Assembly: GCA_028290665.1 (NCBI GenBank)
Contig: JAQGJK010000023.1
Span: 62,001-126,000 of the forward strand
DNA from: Devosia sp.
GTDB lineage: Bacteria; Pseudomonadota; Alphaproteobacteria; Rhizobiales; Devosiaceae
Length of the DNA: 64,000 nt
Direction: 5' to 3'
This document shows, in pieces, positions 20,008 to 27,305 of this stretch (positions are counted from its first letter, which is position 1; every line of letters starts with the position of its first letter). Made by a program: the position numbers and the translations under genes. The notes under the pieces are model-generated. The model was not told the origin of the DNA and did not search any database. It worked only from the letters and a program-made list of their open reading frames with translations.

Positions 20008-20544
20008 ATGGCCGGCGAAACGGATGGCAAGTCCCTGTTGATGGGCCGCATCGGGGCGGCACACGGGATCAGGGGCGAAGTGCGGATTACGCCTTTTACC
20101 GAGGATCCGCTGGCGCTCACCGGTTATGGTCCACTGGCGACCGACCGGCCGGGGCTTACCATTACGATCGCTGCGGCGCGCTTGCAGAAAAACGTCATTA
20201 TTGCCCGGCTCAAGGGCTTTGCCGACCGGACGGCGGTCGAGGCGCTCAATGGTGTGTCGCTGTTCGTCGCGCGGGAGCAGTTGCCGCCGACCGACGATGA
20301 TGATTTCTACCACGCCGACCTGGTCGGGCTCGATGCGCGGCTCGAAGACGGCCCCTCGATCGGCAAGGTGATCGCCGTGCCCAATTTTGGTGCGGGCGAC
20401 CTTATCGAAATCGGCGGCAGCGACGGGGAAACCTTTCTGTTTCCATTCACCAAAGCGGTGGTGCCGCATATTCATCTCAAGGATGGCTATCTGATCATCG
20501 CGCCGCCGTTCGACGCCGAGCCCGGCGAAGAAGAACCCGATTGA
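20008..20544 (+). CDS. rimM: Ribosome maturation factor RimM
   Basis: RimM binds S19 and helps mature the 30S head. The 178-residue protein has [21 protein letters not shown] at the N terminus (RimM domain) and, in the PRC-barrel half, [10 protein letters not shown] and [21 protein letters not shown]. The ATG at 20008 is preceded by GAGAGG. Its end overlaps trmD at a TTGA. Confidence 0.95.
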   Translation: MAGETDGKSLLMGRIGAAHGIRGEVRITPFTEDPLALTGYGPLATDRPGLTITIAAARLQKNVIIARLKGFADRTAVEALNGVSLFVAREQLPPTDDDDFYHADLVGLDARLEDGPSIGKVIAVPNFGAGDLIEIGGSDGETFLFPFTKAVVPHIHLKDGYLIIAPPFDAEPGEEEPD

Positions 20545-21224
20545 GCGGTTTTGCCGCCGATGTGGTGACGCTGTTCCCGGAGTTGTTTCCTGGGCCGCTC
20601 GGGACTTCAGTGATCGGACGGGGGCTTATTGAGCAACGTTGGTCGCTGCGGACCACGCAATTGCGCGACTTTGCTACCGATCGGCATCGCACAGTCGATG
20701 ATACGCCGGCCGGTGGCGGGCCGGGCATGGTGCTGAAAGCCGATATCCTGGCACGCGCCATCGATGCGGTTTCACCATCCGGCGACGGGAGGCCAAGGCT
20801 GCTGATGAGCCCACGAGGTAGGCCGCTAACGCAGGTATATGCCCGCGAATTAGCGCTCGGCGCCGGTGTTGTCATTGTGTGCGGCCGCTTCGAAGGCGTC
20901 GACCAACGGGTCATCGAGGCGCGGGAGCTGACTGAAATTTCCATCGGGGACTATGTCCTTGCCGGTGGCGAAGTCGCCGCGATGGTGTTGCTCGAAGCTG
21001 TAGTCCGGCTGATCCCCGGCGTGCTTGGCGGTGCCGAAAGCCACGCCGACGAGAGCTTCGAGACCGGGCTGCTGGAATACCCGCATTATACAAGGCCGCA
21101 AAGTTTCGAGGGCCGGGAGATTCCGGCAATGCTGATTTCCGGCGACCACGGGAAAATCGAGAAGTGGCGGCGGGCCGAGGCCGATGCCCTTACCCGTGCG
21201 CGGCGTCCGGACTTGTTGAAGTAA
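20541..21224 (+). CDS. trmD: tRNA (guanine37-N1)-methyltransferase
   Basis: TrmD is the knotted SPOUT methyltransferase that makes m1G37. The 227-residue protein shows [40 protein letters not shown] and the tail [20 protein letters not shown]. The start codon is TTG at 20541, overlapping the rimM stop. In most proteobacteria rplS follows directly; here it does not (see findings). Confidence 0.96.
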   Translation: MSGFAADVVTLFPELFPGPLGTSVIGRGLIEQRWSLRTTQLRDFATDRHRTVDDTPAGGGPGMVLKADILARAIDAVSPSGDGRPRLLMSPRGRPLTQVYARELALGAGVVIVCGRFEGVDQRVIEARELTEISIGDYVLAGGEVAAMVLLEAVVRLIPGVLGGAESHADESFETGLLEYPHYTRPQSFEGREIPAMLISGDHGKIEKWRRAEADALTRARRPDLLK

Positions 21225-21243
21225 GTCGCCCGCCTCCGATCCG

Positions 21244-23220
21244 CTACTCGAGGCCAACCAATTCCGGCGGCGGTCCGGGAAAATCTGAGTATTCCGGCAT
21301 CTGCGCCGCGTCGCCGAGCAGTTCCGAGACGGCCCGGGCGGCTTGGTCGATGGCCGAATGGGCGTAGGCAAAAGCGCCAGAGTCGGAATTGGCGATGGCA
21401 ATACTGCCCCAGCCCCGCCGCGCGACTTCGATCGGCAACGGGCCATCCGGCCAGAACTGATCCCAGGGGCGCATGTATTCCAGCGCGTAGCCGTGGCTCC
21501 AGCGGTTGACGGTGATGGCTTCGATATCGGTGGCGGCGTCGAACCCGGCCGATCCCAGCACCCGCTGCAGCATGTCGCGGATTTCGCGCTCCATGTCCTC
21601 GAAGGTCATTTCCATCATCATGTAGCGCCCGGCGGTGGCCTGTTCGCGCGCCGACTGGCCGAGTTTGCGTGATAGCGGCATCTTCGCGAGATGCAGGATC
21701 ATCGGTTCGGCGGGGGTTTCGGGGAACTGGTAAGTCCCGACAGAGACTGGGAAATCGATCTCGGCGCCGCGCCAGAAGCCGGTCGGCGTTTCGATGCCGG
21801 CGATCTTCAGTTGATCGAGCGCCTCCCAGTTGCGCAGTTGCACATTGGTGTAGATCAGCGGGATCTTGATCTGGTCGTTGAGGGCGTCGATCTGGGGCTT
21901 GGGCAGTTCGTCGGTGAGGTAGGGAATGACCCGATGCCAGCAGGCGAGGACCACCTTGGCGGCGGTGACGGTCTTCAACGCACCACTCTCGTGGTACGTC
22001 ACGGTTACTGAACTATCACTGTTTAATGGTCCATTATGCGCAACTTTAACCACCGACGCTTCGAGCCGTAACCGCACCGGATTTTCGGCCCGGTCGAACG
22101 CCGCGTAGTCGACAGTGGCGGTGACGATCGAGTCCATGTCGTTCCCCGGCAGCGCGTCAGGAATGATTTTCCGTACGAGGGCCCGCGCCACGCCGGCATT
22201 GCCGTCGGGGAAGTGGTAGATGTACGGATCGGGGTCGGTGAGGACGAGGCGGCCGGAGGGGCTCATGGTCTTGTAGGGGACATCGCCGAGGTCCATGCCG
22301 TCGAAACCGGGGTTCCAGTTGCCCCAGGCATCGAGCGCCGTGGTGCCATCGATGCCGATGCCAAAATAATCCTCGGTCGAATCCTGGAAGAACACCACCA
22401 GCTGCTCGTCATAGCCGCAGATCTCGAGCAGGAAATCGCGGTAGGTGACGGTGCTGAGCAGCGCCAGTTTTTCCTCGCGGGTCTTGCCGGCGAGGTAATC
22501 GGGTGGGGTATCGAGCAGTTCGATGAGGTTGGCCTTGGCCGTGGCGTTGAGCGGAGTGTTGGGCACCCACTCGGCGGCGGTGTCGGCCGTCATCACCAGG
22601 ACGTCCTCGCCCCAGTGTTCCTTGTCGAAAAAAATCGCATCGCCAAGACCGTGCCGCTCGTGCCAGTCTTCGTCGTACCAGGCCTCGAAGCGCGTCAGGT
22701 CGATGCCGATATCGGCGATGACCTGATGCACCAGCGGCGAAAAATAGCTTGGCGTCTGCAGCGACTGGCTGCCGCCATAGCCGATCAGCACCTTGCCGTT
22801 CGATGCGGTGAACTCATTGCGGCGGGCATGGCCGCCGAACTCGTCATTGTTTTCGAGGATCAGGATTTTGGCGCCCGGCACTTGCTGGGCATAGAGATGC
22901 GCCGCGGCGAGCCCCGAAATGCCGCCACCGACGACGACGAGGTCATAGCTTTCGCCGGTATCCTCGGGTGCCGGTGCGGTAGCCCAGAAGCTGCCGTCGC
23001 GCAGCGCATGAGCGATGGTCATGGCGATTTCAGAATGGCCGCGCAGGCCGGTGATGGAAGCGGGATAAACGCTTGGCGTCGCAGCGAGGCCGGCCTGCGG
23101 CGCAAACCCAGCGCGCACGGCAACCGCGCTGCCAATGCTCAGGGCGACGCCGTTGAGGAAATCCCGGCGGGTGATCGCCCGGTCCATTCCCAGTTCCCGA
23201 TCCCGCGATTTATCAGCCAT
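21244..23220 (-). CDS. Tat-exported FAD-dependent amine oxidase/spermidine dehydrogenase-like protein
   Basis: This 658-residue protein begins with a twin-arginine signal (TRRDFLNGVALSIGSAVAV, residues 18-36), so it should be exported folded with its cofactor. Next comes the FAD-binding YDLVVVGGGISGLAAAHLY near residue 92, then the FGGHARRNEF motif. The architecture matches the NAD(P)/FAD proteins annotated as spermidine dehydrogenase-like. Whether it oxidises polyamines is not shown by sequence. It is convergent with trmD (19-base gap) and lies downstream of padR on the same strand, separated by two hairpin elements. Confidence 0.82.
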   Translation of the reverse strand: MADKSRDRELGMDRAITRRDFLNGVALSIGSAVAVRAGFAPQAGLAATPSVYPASITGLRGHSEIAMTIAHALRDGSFWATAPAPEDTGESYDLVVVGGGISGLAAAHLYAQQVPGAKILILENNDEFGGHARRNEFTASNGKVLIGYGGSQSLQTPSYFSPLVHQVIADIGIDLTRFEAWYDEDWHERHGLGDAIFFDKEHWGEDVLVMTADTAAEWVPNTPLNATAKANLIELLDTPPDYLAGKTREEKLALLSTVTYRDFLLEICGYDEQLVVFFQDSTEDYFGIGIDGTTALDAWGNWNPGFDGMDLGDVPYKTMSPSGRLVLTDPDPYIYHFPDGNAGVARALVRKIIPDALPGNDMDSIVTATVDYAAFDRAENPVRLRLEASVVKVAHNGPLNSDSSVTVTYHESGALKTVTAAKVVLACWHRVIPYLTDELPKPQIDALNDQIKIPLIYTNVQLRNWEALDQLKIAGIETPTGFWRGAEIDFPVSVGTYQFPETPAEPMILHLAKMPLSRKLGQSAREQATAGRYMMMEMTFEDMEREIRDMLQRVLGSAGFDAATDIEAITVNRWSHGYALEYMRPWDQFWPDGPLPIEVARRGWGSIAIANSDSGAFAYAHSAIDQAARAVSELLGDAAQMPEYSDFPGPPPELVGLE

Positions 23221-23310
23221 GCCACCCGCTCCTCAACAGCGTCTATACTGGCGCGAAGTTGACGGGGTTCGCCGGCGATGGCAAGGCTGGCACCACTGTC
23301 GCGGCGCCGC

Positions 23311-23349
23311 TAGAGCTGCTGTTCCGACAATATCAGAACAACAGCTCTA
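23311..23349 (-). repeat. 14-bp hairpin upstream of the FAD oxidoreductase gene
   Basis: The arms 23311-23324 and 23336-23349 pair over 14 bp with one mismatch (C-A on plus, G-U on minus) and an 11-base loop. It is about 90 bases upstream of the oxidoreductase start. No T run follows. It could be an operator, an attenuator or part of a small repeat. Confidence 0.5.
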
Positions 23350-23364
23350 ACTTTCTATTTAGCC

Positions 23365-23408
23365 GTGTTTTCTTCACGCGAACCGGAAGCTACTTCGCTC
23401 GAAAACAC
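23365..23408. repeat. 44-base palindromic repeat, copy 1
   Basis: The outer arms GTGTTTTC and GAAAACAC are perfectly complementary, and inner GCGAA/TTCGC can also pair. Another copy at 34630-34673 is the same length and identical except at 5 positions; the arm difference is a paired change (T-A here, C-G there). This copy lies 12 bases beyond the padR stop codon. Confidence 0.8.
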
Positions 23409-23420
23409 TCCTGCGAGGTC

Positions 23421-24209
23421 CTAGAGGTCGATATCGCCATCATCGGCAGGAGTGGCCGCCTTGCGGATATCGGCTGCGGCCTGCTTCAGAATTCCGGCGG
23501 CCTGCCGCTGTGTGTCCTCGCCGAGGGCGATGATTTCGGCGATTGCTGCCTTCAGTTCGCGGCGAGCCTCATTGACCTCGGGCACGACGTTCTGGATATC
23601 GCGATCGGGGCGGGCCTGATGCTCGCTGTCGCGATGCCGGCCGGGCCCGCGACCGGGGCCACCAAAGCCACGGCCAGGCTCGCCGGCAAAATTGGGCTCG
23701 GGGGCATCCGCGCCAGCTTCGCCGGTGAACATGGCGCTCATCTTGTCGCGCCACTGACCCATCTTCTCGCCGGCCCGGCCGAGGAAGGTCAGGGTCGTGT
23801 CGATGTCGCCACGGTTGTCGGCAAGGTGGGCGCGGCCCTCATCGGTGATGGTGTAGAGCTTCTTGTTGCCGTCGCTCGATGAGGTGACGTAACCGGCCTC
23901 TTCGAGGAAGGTCAGCGCCGGGTACATGATGCCGGGGCTCGGTGAGTAAAAGCCGTGCGAACGGTCCTCGATGGCCTTGATCAGGTCATAGCCATGGCGC
24001 GGCTGCTGCTCGATGAAATACAGCGCCACGAGGCGCACATCGCCGCTCGCCAGCATGCGCGAGATCTTGAACTTGTGGTCAAAGAAATTGCCGTCGCGCA
24101 GCGCGCCCATACCGGGCCAGCGCCCGAGATTGCGCGCCATATCCTCAAACCGTCGCCACTGACCGGGTCCGAAGGGGAAATTGGGATCGTTGGGATTGGA
24201 ATAGCGCAT
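23421..24209 (-). CDS. PadR family transcriptional regulator with long C-terminal extension
   Basis: The PadR winged-helix domain spans about residues 55-130: LVALYFIEQQPRHGYDLIKA, then YPSPGIMYPALTFLEEAGYV-like sequence (here SPGIMYPAL) and KLYTITDEGRAHL. A Gly/Arg-rich linker (GRGFGGPGRGPGRHR near residue 180) leads to a helical tail. At 262 residues it is much longer than minimal PadR proteins (~110), but such fused forms are known. The start is the ATG at 24209; an ORF reading through to 24626 overlaps rplS and is not real. The upstream region carries GATATATC, a possible operator. The ligand and targets are unknown. Confidence 0.88.
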   Translation of the reverse strand: MRYSNPNDPNFPFGPGQWRRFEDMARNLGRWPGMGALRDGNFFDHKFKISRMLASGDVRLVALYFIEQQPRHGYDLIKAIEDRSHGFYSPSPGIMYPALTFLEEAGYVTSSSDGNKKLYTITDEGRAHLADNRGDIDTTLTFLGRAGEKMGQWRDKMSAMFTGEAGADAPEPNFAGEPGRGFGGPGRGPGRHRDSEHQARPDRDIQNVVPEVNEARRELKAAIAEIIALGEDTQRQAAGILKQAAADIRKAATPADDGDIDL

Positions 24210-24320
24210 TGTCGCCTCCGCTTGAGTTTGTCTAGAGAGGCAGATGGCGAGTGGTCTATGAGTGTACAAGATATATCGCAGGATTATTTTACGATTGTCG
24301 TAGGTCAGGTAGCGGGCATG

Positions 24321-24350
24321 AAAAAACCCGGCGCCGTGAGGCACCGGGTT
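24321..24350 (-). terminator. Rho-independent terminator of rplS
   Basis: An 11-bp stem (24325-24335 with 24340-24350; one G-U pair on the minus strand) is followed by six T in the minus direction (24321-24326, partly within the stem). It lies 32 bases past the rplS stop. Confidence 0.85.
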
Positions 24351-24381
24351 GAAGGTAGAGACCGAGATGGCCTTGGCGCGA

Positions 24382-24969
24382 TTACTCGGCCTTGGGCGCT
24401 TCGGCAGGTGTTGCGGCGGCCGCAGCTGCGGCTTCCTCGGCGGCGGTAGCTGCAGCGGCGGCGGCTTCCTGGGCTGCGGCGGCGGCTGCTGCGTCCTTGG
24501 CTGCCATTTCGATGGCCAGGGCTTCGGCAGCGGCGATCTTTTCGGCTTCGCGCGCATCCTTGGCCGCTTGGGAGGCGGTGCGTTCGACGTCCTGCAGCTT
24601 GCGGGTGCGCGAGCTGGTCGATTCAAAGATGCGGGCCGATTTGCCGCGACGATCGCGCAGGTAATACAGCTTCGCGCGCCGGACCTTGCCGCGGCGGATG
24701 ATTTCGATGCGGTCGATCATCGGCGAATAGATCGGGAAGACGCGTTCGACGCCCTCGCCGTAGGAAATCTTGCGGACGGTGAAGCTTTCCTGCAGGCCCG
24801 CGCCGGAGCGGGAGATGCAGATGCCTTCATAAGCCTGCAGGCGTTCTTTTTCGCCTTCACGGACCTTGACCCATACCTTGATGGTATCGCCATGGGTGAA
24901 ATCGGGATTCTGGCGTTTGGCGTCGAGTGCCTCGGCCTGCTCTTTATCGAGCTGCTGGATGATATTCAT
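24382..24969 (-). CDS. rplS: 50S ribosomal protein L19
   Basis: L19 lies at the 30S-50S interface. The N-terminal 120 residues are canonical: [60 protein letters not shown] and [17 protein letters not shown]-terminal tail of about 70 residues is nearly pure Ala/Glu/Lys, a coiled or disordered extension; E. coli L19 has only 115 residues. It is on the minus strand, 3.2 kb from trmD, instead of directly after it. Confidence 0.97.
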   Translation of the reverse strand: MNIIQQLDKEQAEALDAKRQNPDFTHGDTIKVWVKVREGEKERLQAYEGICISRSGAGLQESFTVRKISYGEGVERVFPIYSPMIDRIEIIRRGKVRRAKLYYLRDRRGKSARIFESTSSRTRKLQDVERTASQAAKDAREAEKIAAAEALAIEMAAKDAAAAAAAQEAAAAAATAAEEAAAAAAATPAEAPKAE

Positions 24970-25086
24970 CTGGGTGAAACTTCCGTTTTATCTTTTCAAA
25001 GGAGCGATTTCGGAGCGTTGCGGCTCCGTCGCCCGGTCTTGGTTGGACGGATTCTGATGCGTTCATAAATGCTAACCGAAGCCAGC

Positions 25087-25118
25087 AAAAAGCGCGCTAC
25101 CCCGTCAGGGTGGCGCGC
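25087..25118 (-). terminator. Probable terminator of hupE
   Basis: An 11-bp stem (25092-25102 with 25108-25118, one mismatch in minus-strand RNA) is followed on the minus strand by five T (25087-25091). It lies 44 bases past the hupE stop. Confidence 0.7.
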
Positions 25119-25161
25119 CTATAGAGGGTTTTAGGCCCGAAGTCTAGCGTTGCGGCGGCTT

Positions 25162-25767
25162 TCAGAGCCAGCCGGCGAGGATGCCGAGGCCTCCGAGGGC
25201 AAGGGCGGAGCCGGCCAACTGCGCGACTGTCCGGCCGTATTTTCCAACTGCCCTAGCGACGCCGAGCGCGGCGAGGATGCCGGCAAGGTGGAGCAGTGCG
25301 GTCGCACTCACAAAGCCGAGGGCGTAGAGTACGCCAGAAGCATCGGCCGGCATTTCAGCGCCATGGGCGTGGCCGTGGAACACGGCGAACAGTCCGGTGA
25401 CCGCCATCGCCAGCGCCACCGGCATCGGTCGCCCTAGGGTCGCAAGCCCGCCGATGACGACGCTCGACAGCGCAATGCCGAGTTCGACGAACGGGACATT
25501 GACGCCGCCGACGCCGAGCAGGAAGCCGACGGCCATCATGCCGACGAAGGCCAGCGGCACGAGGATCAGGGCGCGGCCGCCGAGCACGAAGGCGAAGACG
25601 CCGACCGCCACCATGGCGAGGATATGGTCTAGCCCGCCGACCGGATGCATGAAGCCATGCAGGAACCCGGCGGTATCGCCGCTGCCGGTATGGGCAAAGG
25701 CGGCTGTCGGGGCAGCAACCAGGGAGAGGGCAATCAGGGGGAGGGCGAGGAGGAGGCGTGCGCGCAT
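25162..25767 (-). CDS. hupE: HupE/UreJ family metal permease, probable cobalt importer
   Basis: This 201-residue protein has a cleavable signal (residues 1-25), then about six membrane segments, with the family motif HPVGGLDHILAMVAVGVFA near residue 41 and a His-rich FHGHAHGAE near residue 128. HupE/UreJ proteins import Ni2+ or Co2+. The cobalamin riboswitch in its leader favours cobalt. I start at the ATG at 25767; a longer frame runs into the riboswitch and is not real. No hydrogenase or urease genes are near. Confidence 0.93.
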   Translation of the reverse strand: MRARLLLALPLIALSLVAAPTAAFAHTGSGDTAGFLHGFMHPVGGLDHILAMVAVGVFAFVLGGRALILVPLAFVGMMAVGFLLGVGGVNVPFVELGIALSSVVIGGLATLGRPMPVALAMAVTGLFAVFHGHAHGAEMPADASGVLYALGFVSATALLHLAGILAALGVARAVGKYGRTVAQLAGSALALGGLGILAGWL

Positions 25768-25814
25768 GCTGATGAATTCCTGTTCGGGGGGCCCACCGCC
25801 CCACTCTGGTTCAG

Positions 25815-25990
25815 TCCTGTTGTGCCGGCCGGTCTCCTGGCTCCCGGTTCGTTGGCGGTAAACCACCCGCCTTCCCGGTGCTGGCACCAGTGGCATCGGG
25901 TGGTTCGTCGAACCGGTACAGTCGCGGGGGCGGCGCCGTCTCCGGCTTCCCGTTTCACCCGCCGTTTAAAGGGCGGGCACCGTCACCCGA
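25815..25990 (-). promoter_or_regulatory. Cobalamin (AdoCbl) riboswitch
   Basis: On the minus strand the leader has the class markers in order: GGGTGACGGTGCCCGCC, GGGAAGCCGG, CCCCCGCGACTGT, paired elements around GCCACTGGTGC, and the B12 box GAGCCAGGAGACC (complement at 25831-25843). It ends about 60 bases before the hupE ATG. The known mechanism is down-regulation of cobalt or B12 uptake genes when adenosylcobalamin is plentiful. The 5' limit is approximate. Confidence 0.93.
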
Positions 25991-26176
25991 TCTTTGTGTC
26001 AGCAAAAATCGGGCGGTGCAACGGTAGGCTGGCAGGGGTACCGGGTGTGGCGCACCTGTTGCCGCTTGGCAGCAGCCCATGCGATTCCTGCACAGCCGCC
26101 TTGCATCAGAAGTTTTCCCGATGACTCTGGGTGAATGAAGCGTTAAGGCCCCGAAGATCGACCCCGAGCACCGACT

Positions 26177-26536
26177 TTGACCAAGACCCGCATCATCATT
26201 GGCGAACTCGTGCTGGCACTGTTGGTGCTGGCGCTGATGTTCCTCAATTTTGGGCATGGCGGGGCCGACCTCCGGGCCGGGGCCAATATTGCCTACGACC
26301 TCGCGAGCCTCGACGGCAGCTTGTGCGGGGACACGGCCGACCTGCCGGCCGACCATGCGCAAAATCCTTGCCATGCCTGCCGGGTCGGAGCCGATGCGGC
26401 GCTGCCGTCGGCACCCGCCTGCGCAACGCCAGCCGAGTTCGGCAGCGTTACGGTCGCCTATGCGGCGTTTGCGCCGCTGCCGACGCGTGTCGCACAATCC
26501 GACCACGCCGAACCGCGCGCGCCGCCTGCCGCCTGA
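26177..26536 (+). CDS. Small membrane-anchored Cys/His protein, DUF2946-like
   Basis: This 119-residue ORF has one N-terminal membrane segment (IIGELVLALLVLALMFLNF) and a cysteine-containing middle (CGDTADL, HAQNPCHACRVGAD, APACATP). The order resembles DUF2946-type proteins, which sit beside copper genes, but I cannot confirm the family. It starts at TTG 26177. It is 68 bases upstream of the PCu(A)C gene on the same strand, so a joint role in copper handling is a reasonable inference. Confidence 0.6.
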   Translation: MTKTRIIIGELVLALLVLALMFLNFGHGGADLRAGANIAYDLASLDGSLCGDTADLPADHAQNPCHACRVGADAALPSAPACATPAEFGSVTVAYAAFAPLPTRVAQSDHAEPRAPPAA

Positions 26537-26604
26537 GCCTCGATTCCATCAGCTTGTGCAATGGCCCCCGCGCGTTGAGACGCAGCGGGGCGGAGACTTA
26601 TCCA

Positions 26605-27126
26605 ATGAAAACCATTTTGCTGGCGGCTGCGGCTGCCTTGTTCCTCATTTCGCCCGCCTTTGCTCATAACGGGCTCGAGCATGATGGCTGTGCCGCCGGG
26701 ACGCCCGTCACGGCCGGCGATCTGGTCATCACCGGCGCCTTCACCCGGGCGCTGAACCCTTCGGCCAAGACTGGCGGCGGGTACTTTACCATCGAGAATA
26801 CCGGCACCAGCGCCGAGACGCTGCTCGGTGCGACGACCGAAGCCGCGGCGTCGACGCAATTGCACCAGATGCAGATGGAAGGCGACATTATGCGGATGAG
26901 CCCGGTCGATGGGGGCCTCGAAATCCCCGCCGGTCAAACGGTGACGCTCGAGCCCAAGGGCACGCACCTGATGATGATGGGGGTCGGGACGCCGTTCAAG
27001 GAAGGCGAATGCGTCGAGCTGACGCTGAATTTCGCCGTGGCCGGCGCTGTGCCGATCAAGCTCAGCGTCGGTGGCCGCGCCGCGACTGAAGCGCCGATGG
27101 GTGAGATGGACCATAGCGGCATGTGA
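26605..27126 (+). CDS. Periplasmic copper chaperone PCu(A)C
   Basis: The 173-residue protein has a signal peptide (residues 1-20) and the PCu(A)C copper site: H87, M98, H121 and M123, close to the consensus H(M)X10MX21HXM. TGGGYFTIENTG near residue 56 is typical. These proteins deliver Cu(I) to the CuA or CuB centre of cytochrome oxidase. The C-terminal MGEMDHSGM may add copper ligands. The ATG at 26605 is the only start that keeps the signal peptide intact. Confidence 0.92.
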   Translation: MKTILLAAAAALFLISPAFAHNGLEHDGCAAGTPVTAGDLVITGAFTRALNPSAKTGGGYFTIENTGTSAETLLGATTEAAASTQLHQMQMEGDIMRMSPVDGGLEIPAGQTVTLEPKGTHLMMMGVGTPFKEGECVELTLNFAVAGAVPIKLSVGGRAATEAPMGEMDHSGM

Positions 27127-27200
27127 TCTGGTTGCAGGTAATCCCGGCGGCCGGCTGGTCGGCGGTGTTCACATCCGTGTCAGGCCGGCCGGCCCATGAC

Positions 27201-27211
27201 TTGTTAGACAA
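27201..27211. promoter_or_regulatory. Possible GntR (FCD-type) operator
   Basis: TTGTTAGACAA fits the TNGTNNNACNA half-site pattern bound by FadR/LldR/PdhR-type regulators. It is 95 bases upstream of the D-lactate dehydrogenase-like gene, a kind of gene often controlled by such regulators. No GntR gene is in the window, and an 11-base match can arise by chance. Confidence 0.4.
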
Positions 27212-27305
27212 ATCTCCTGTCCCATGTTTGTCGGGTTTCGTGCTAAGGCCCGGTTCTCCGAAGACTGGCCATCCGAGATTGTCCGTTGAGGGGTTGGGAC
27301 CTACC

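Noticed and set aside
23421-24626. padR ORF extended to 401 residues
   Set aside because: The extra N-terminal part is the antisense of the Ala-rich rplS tail and crosses the rplS terminator.
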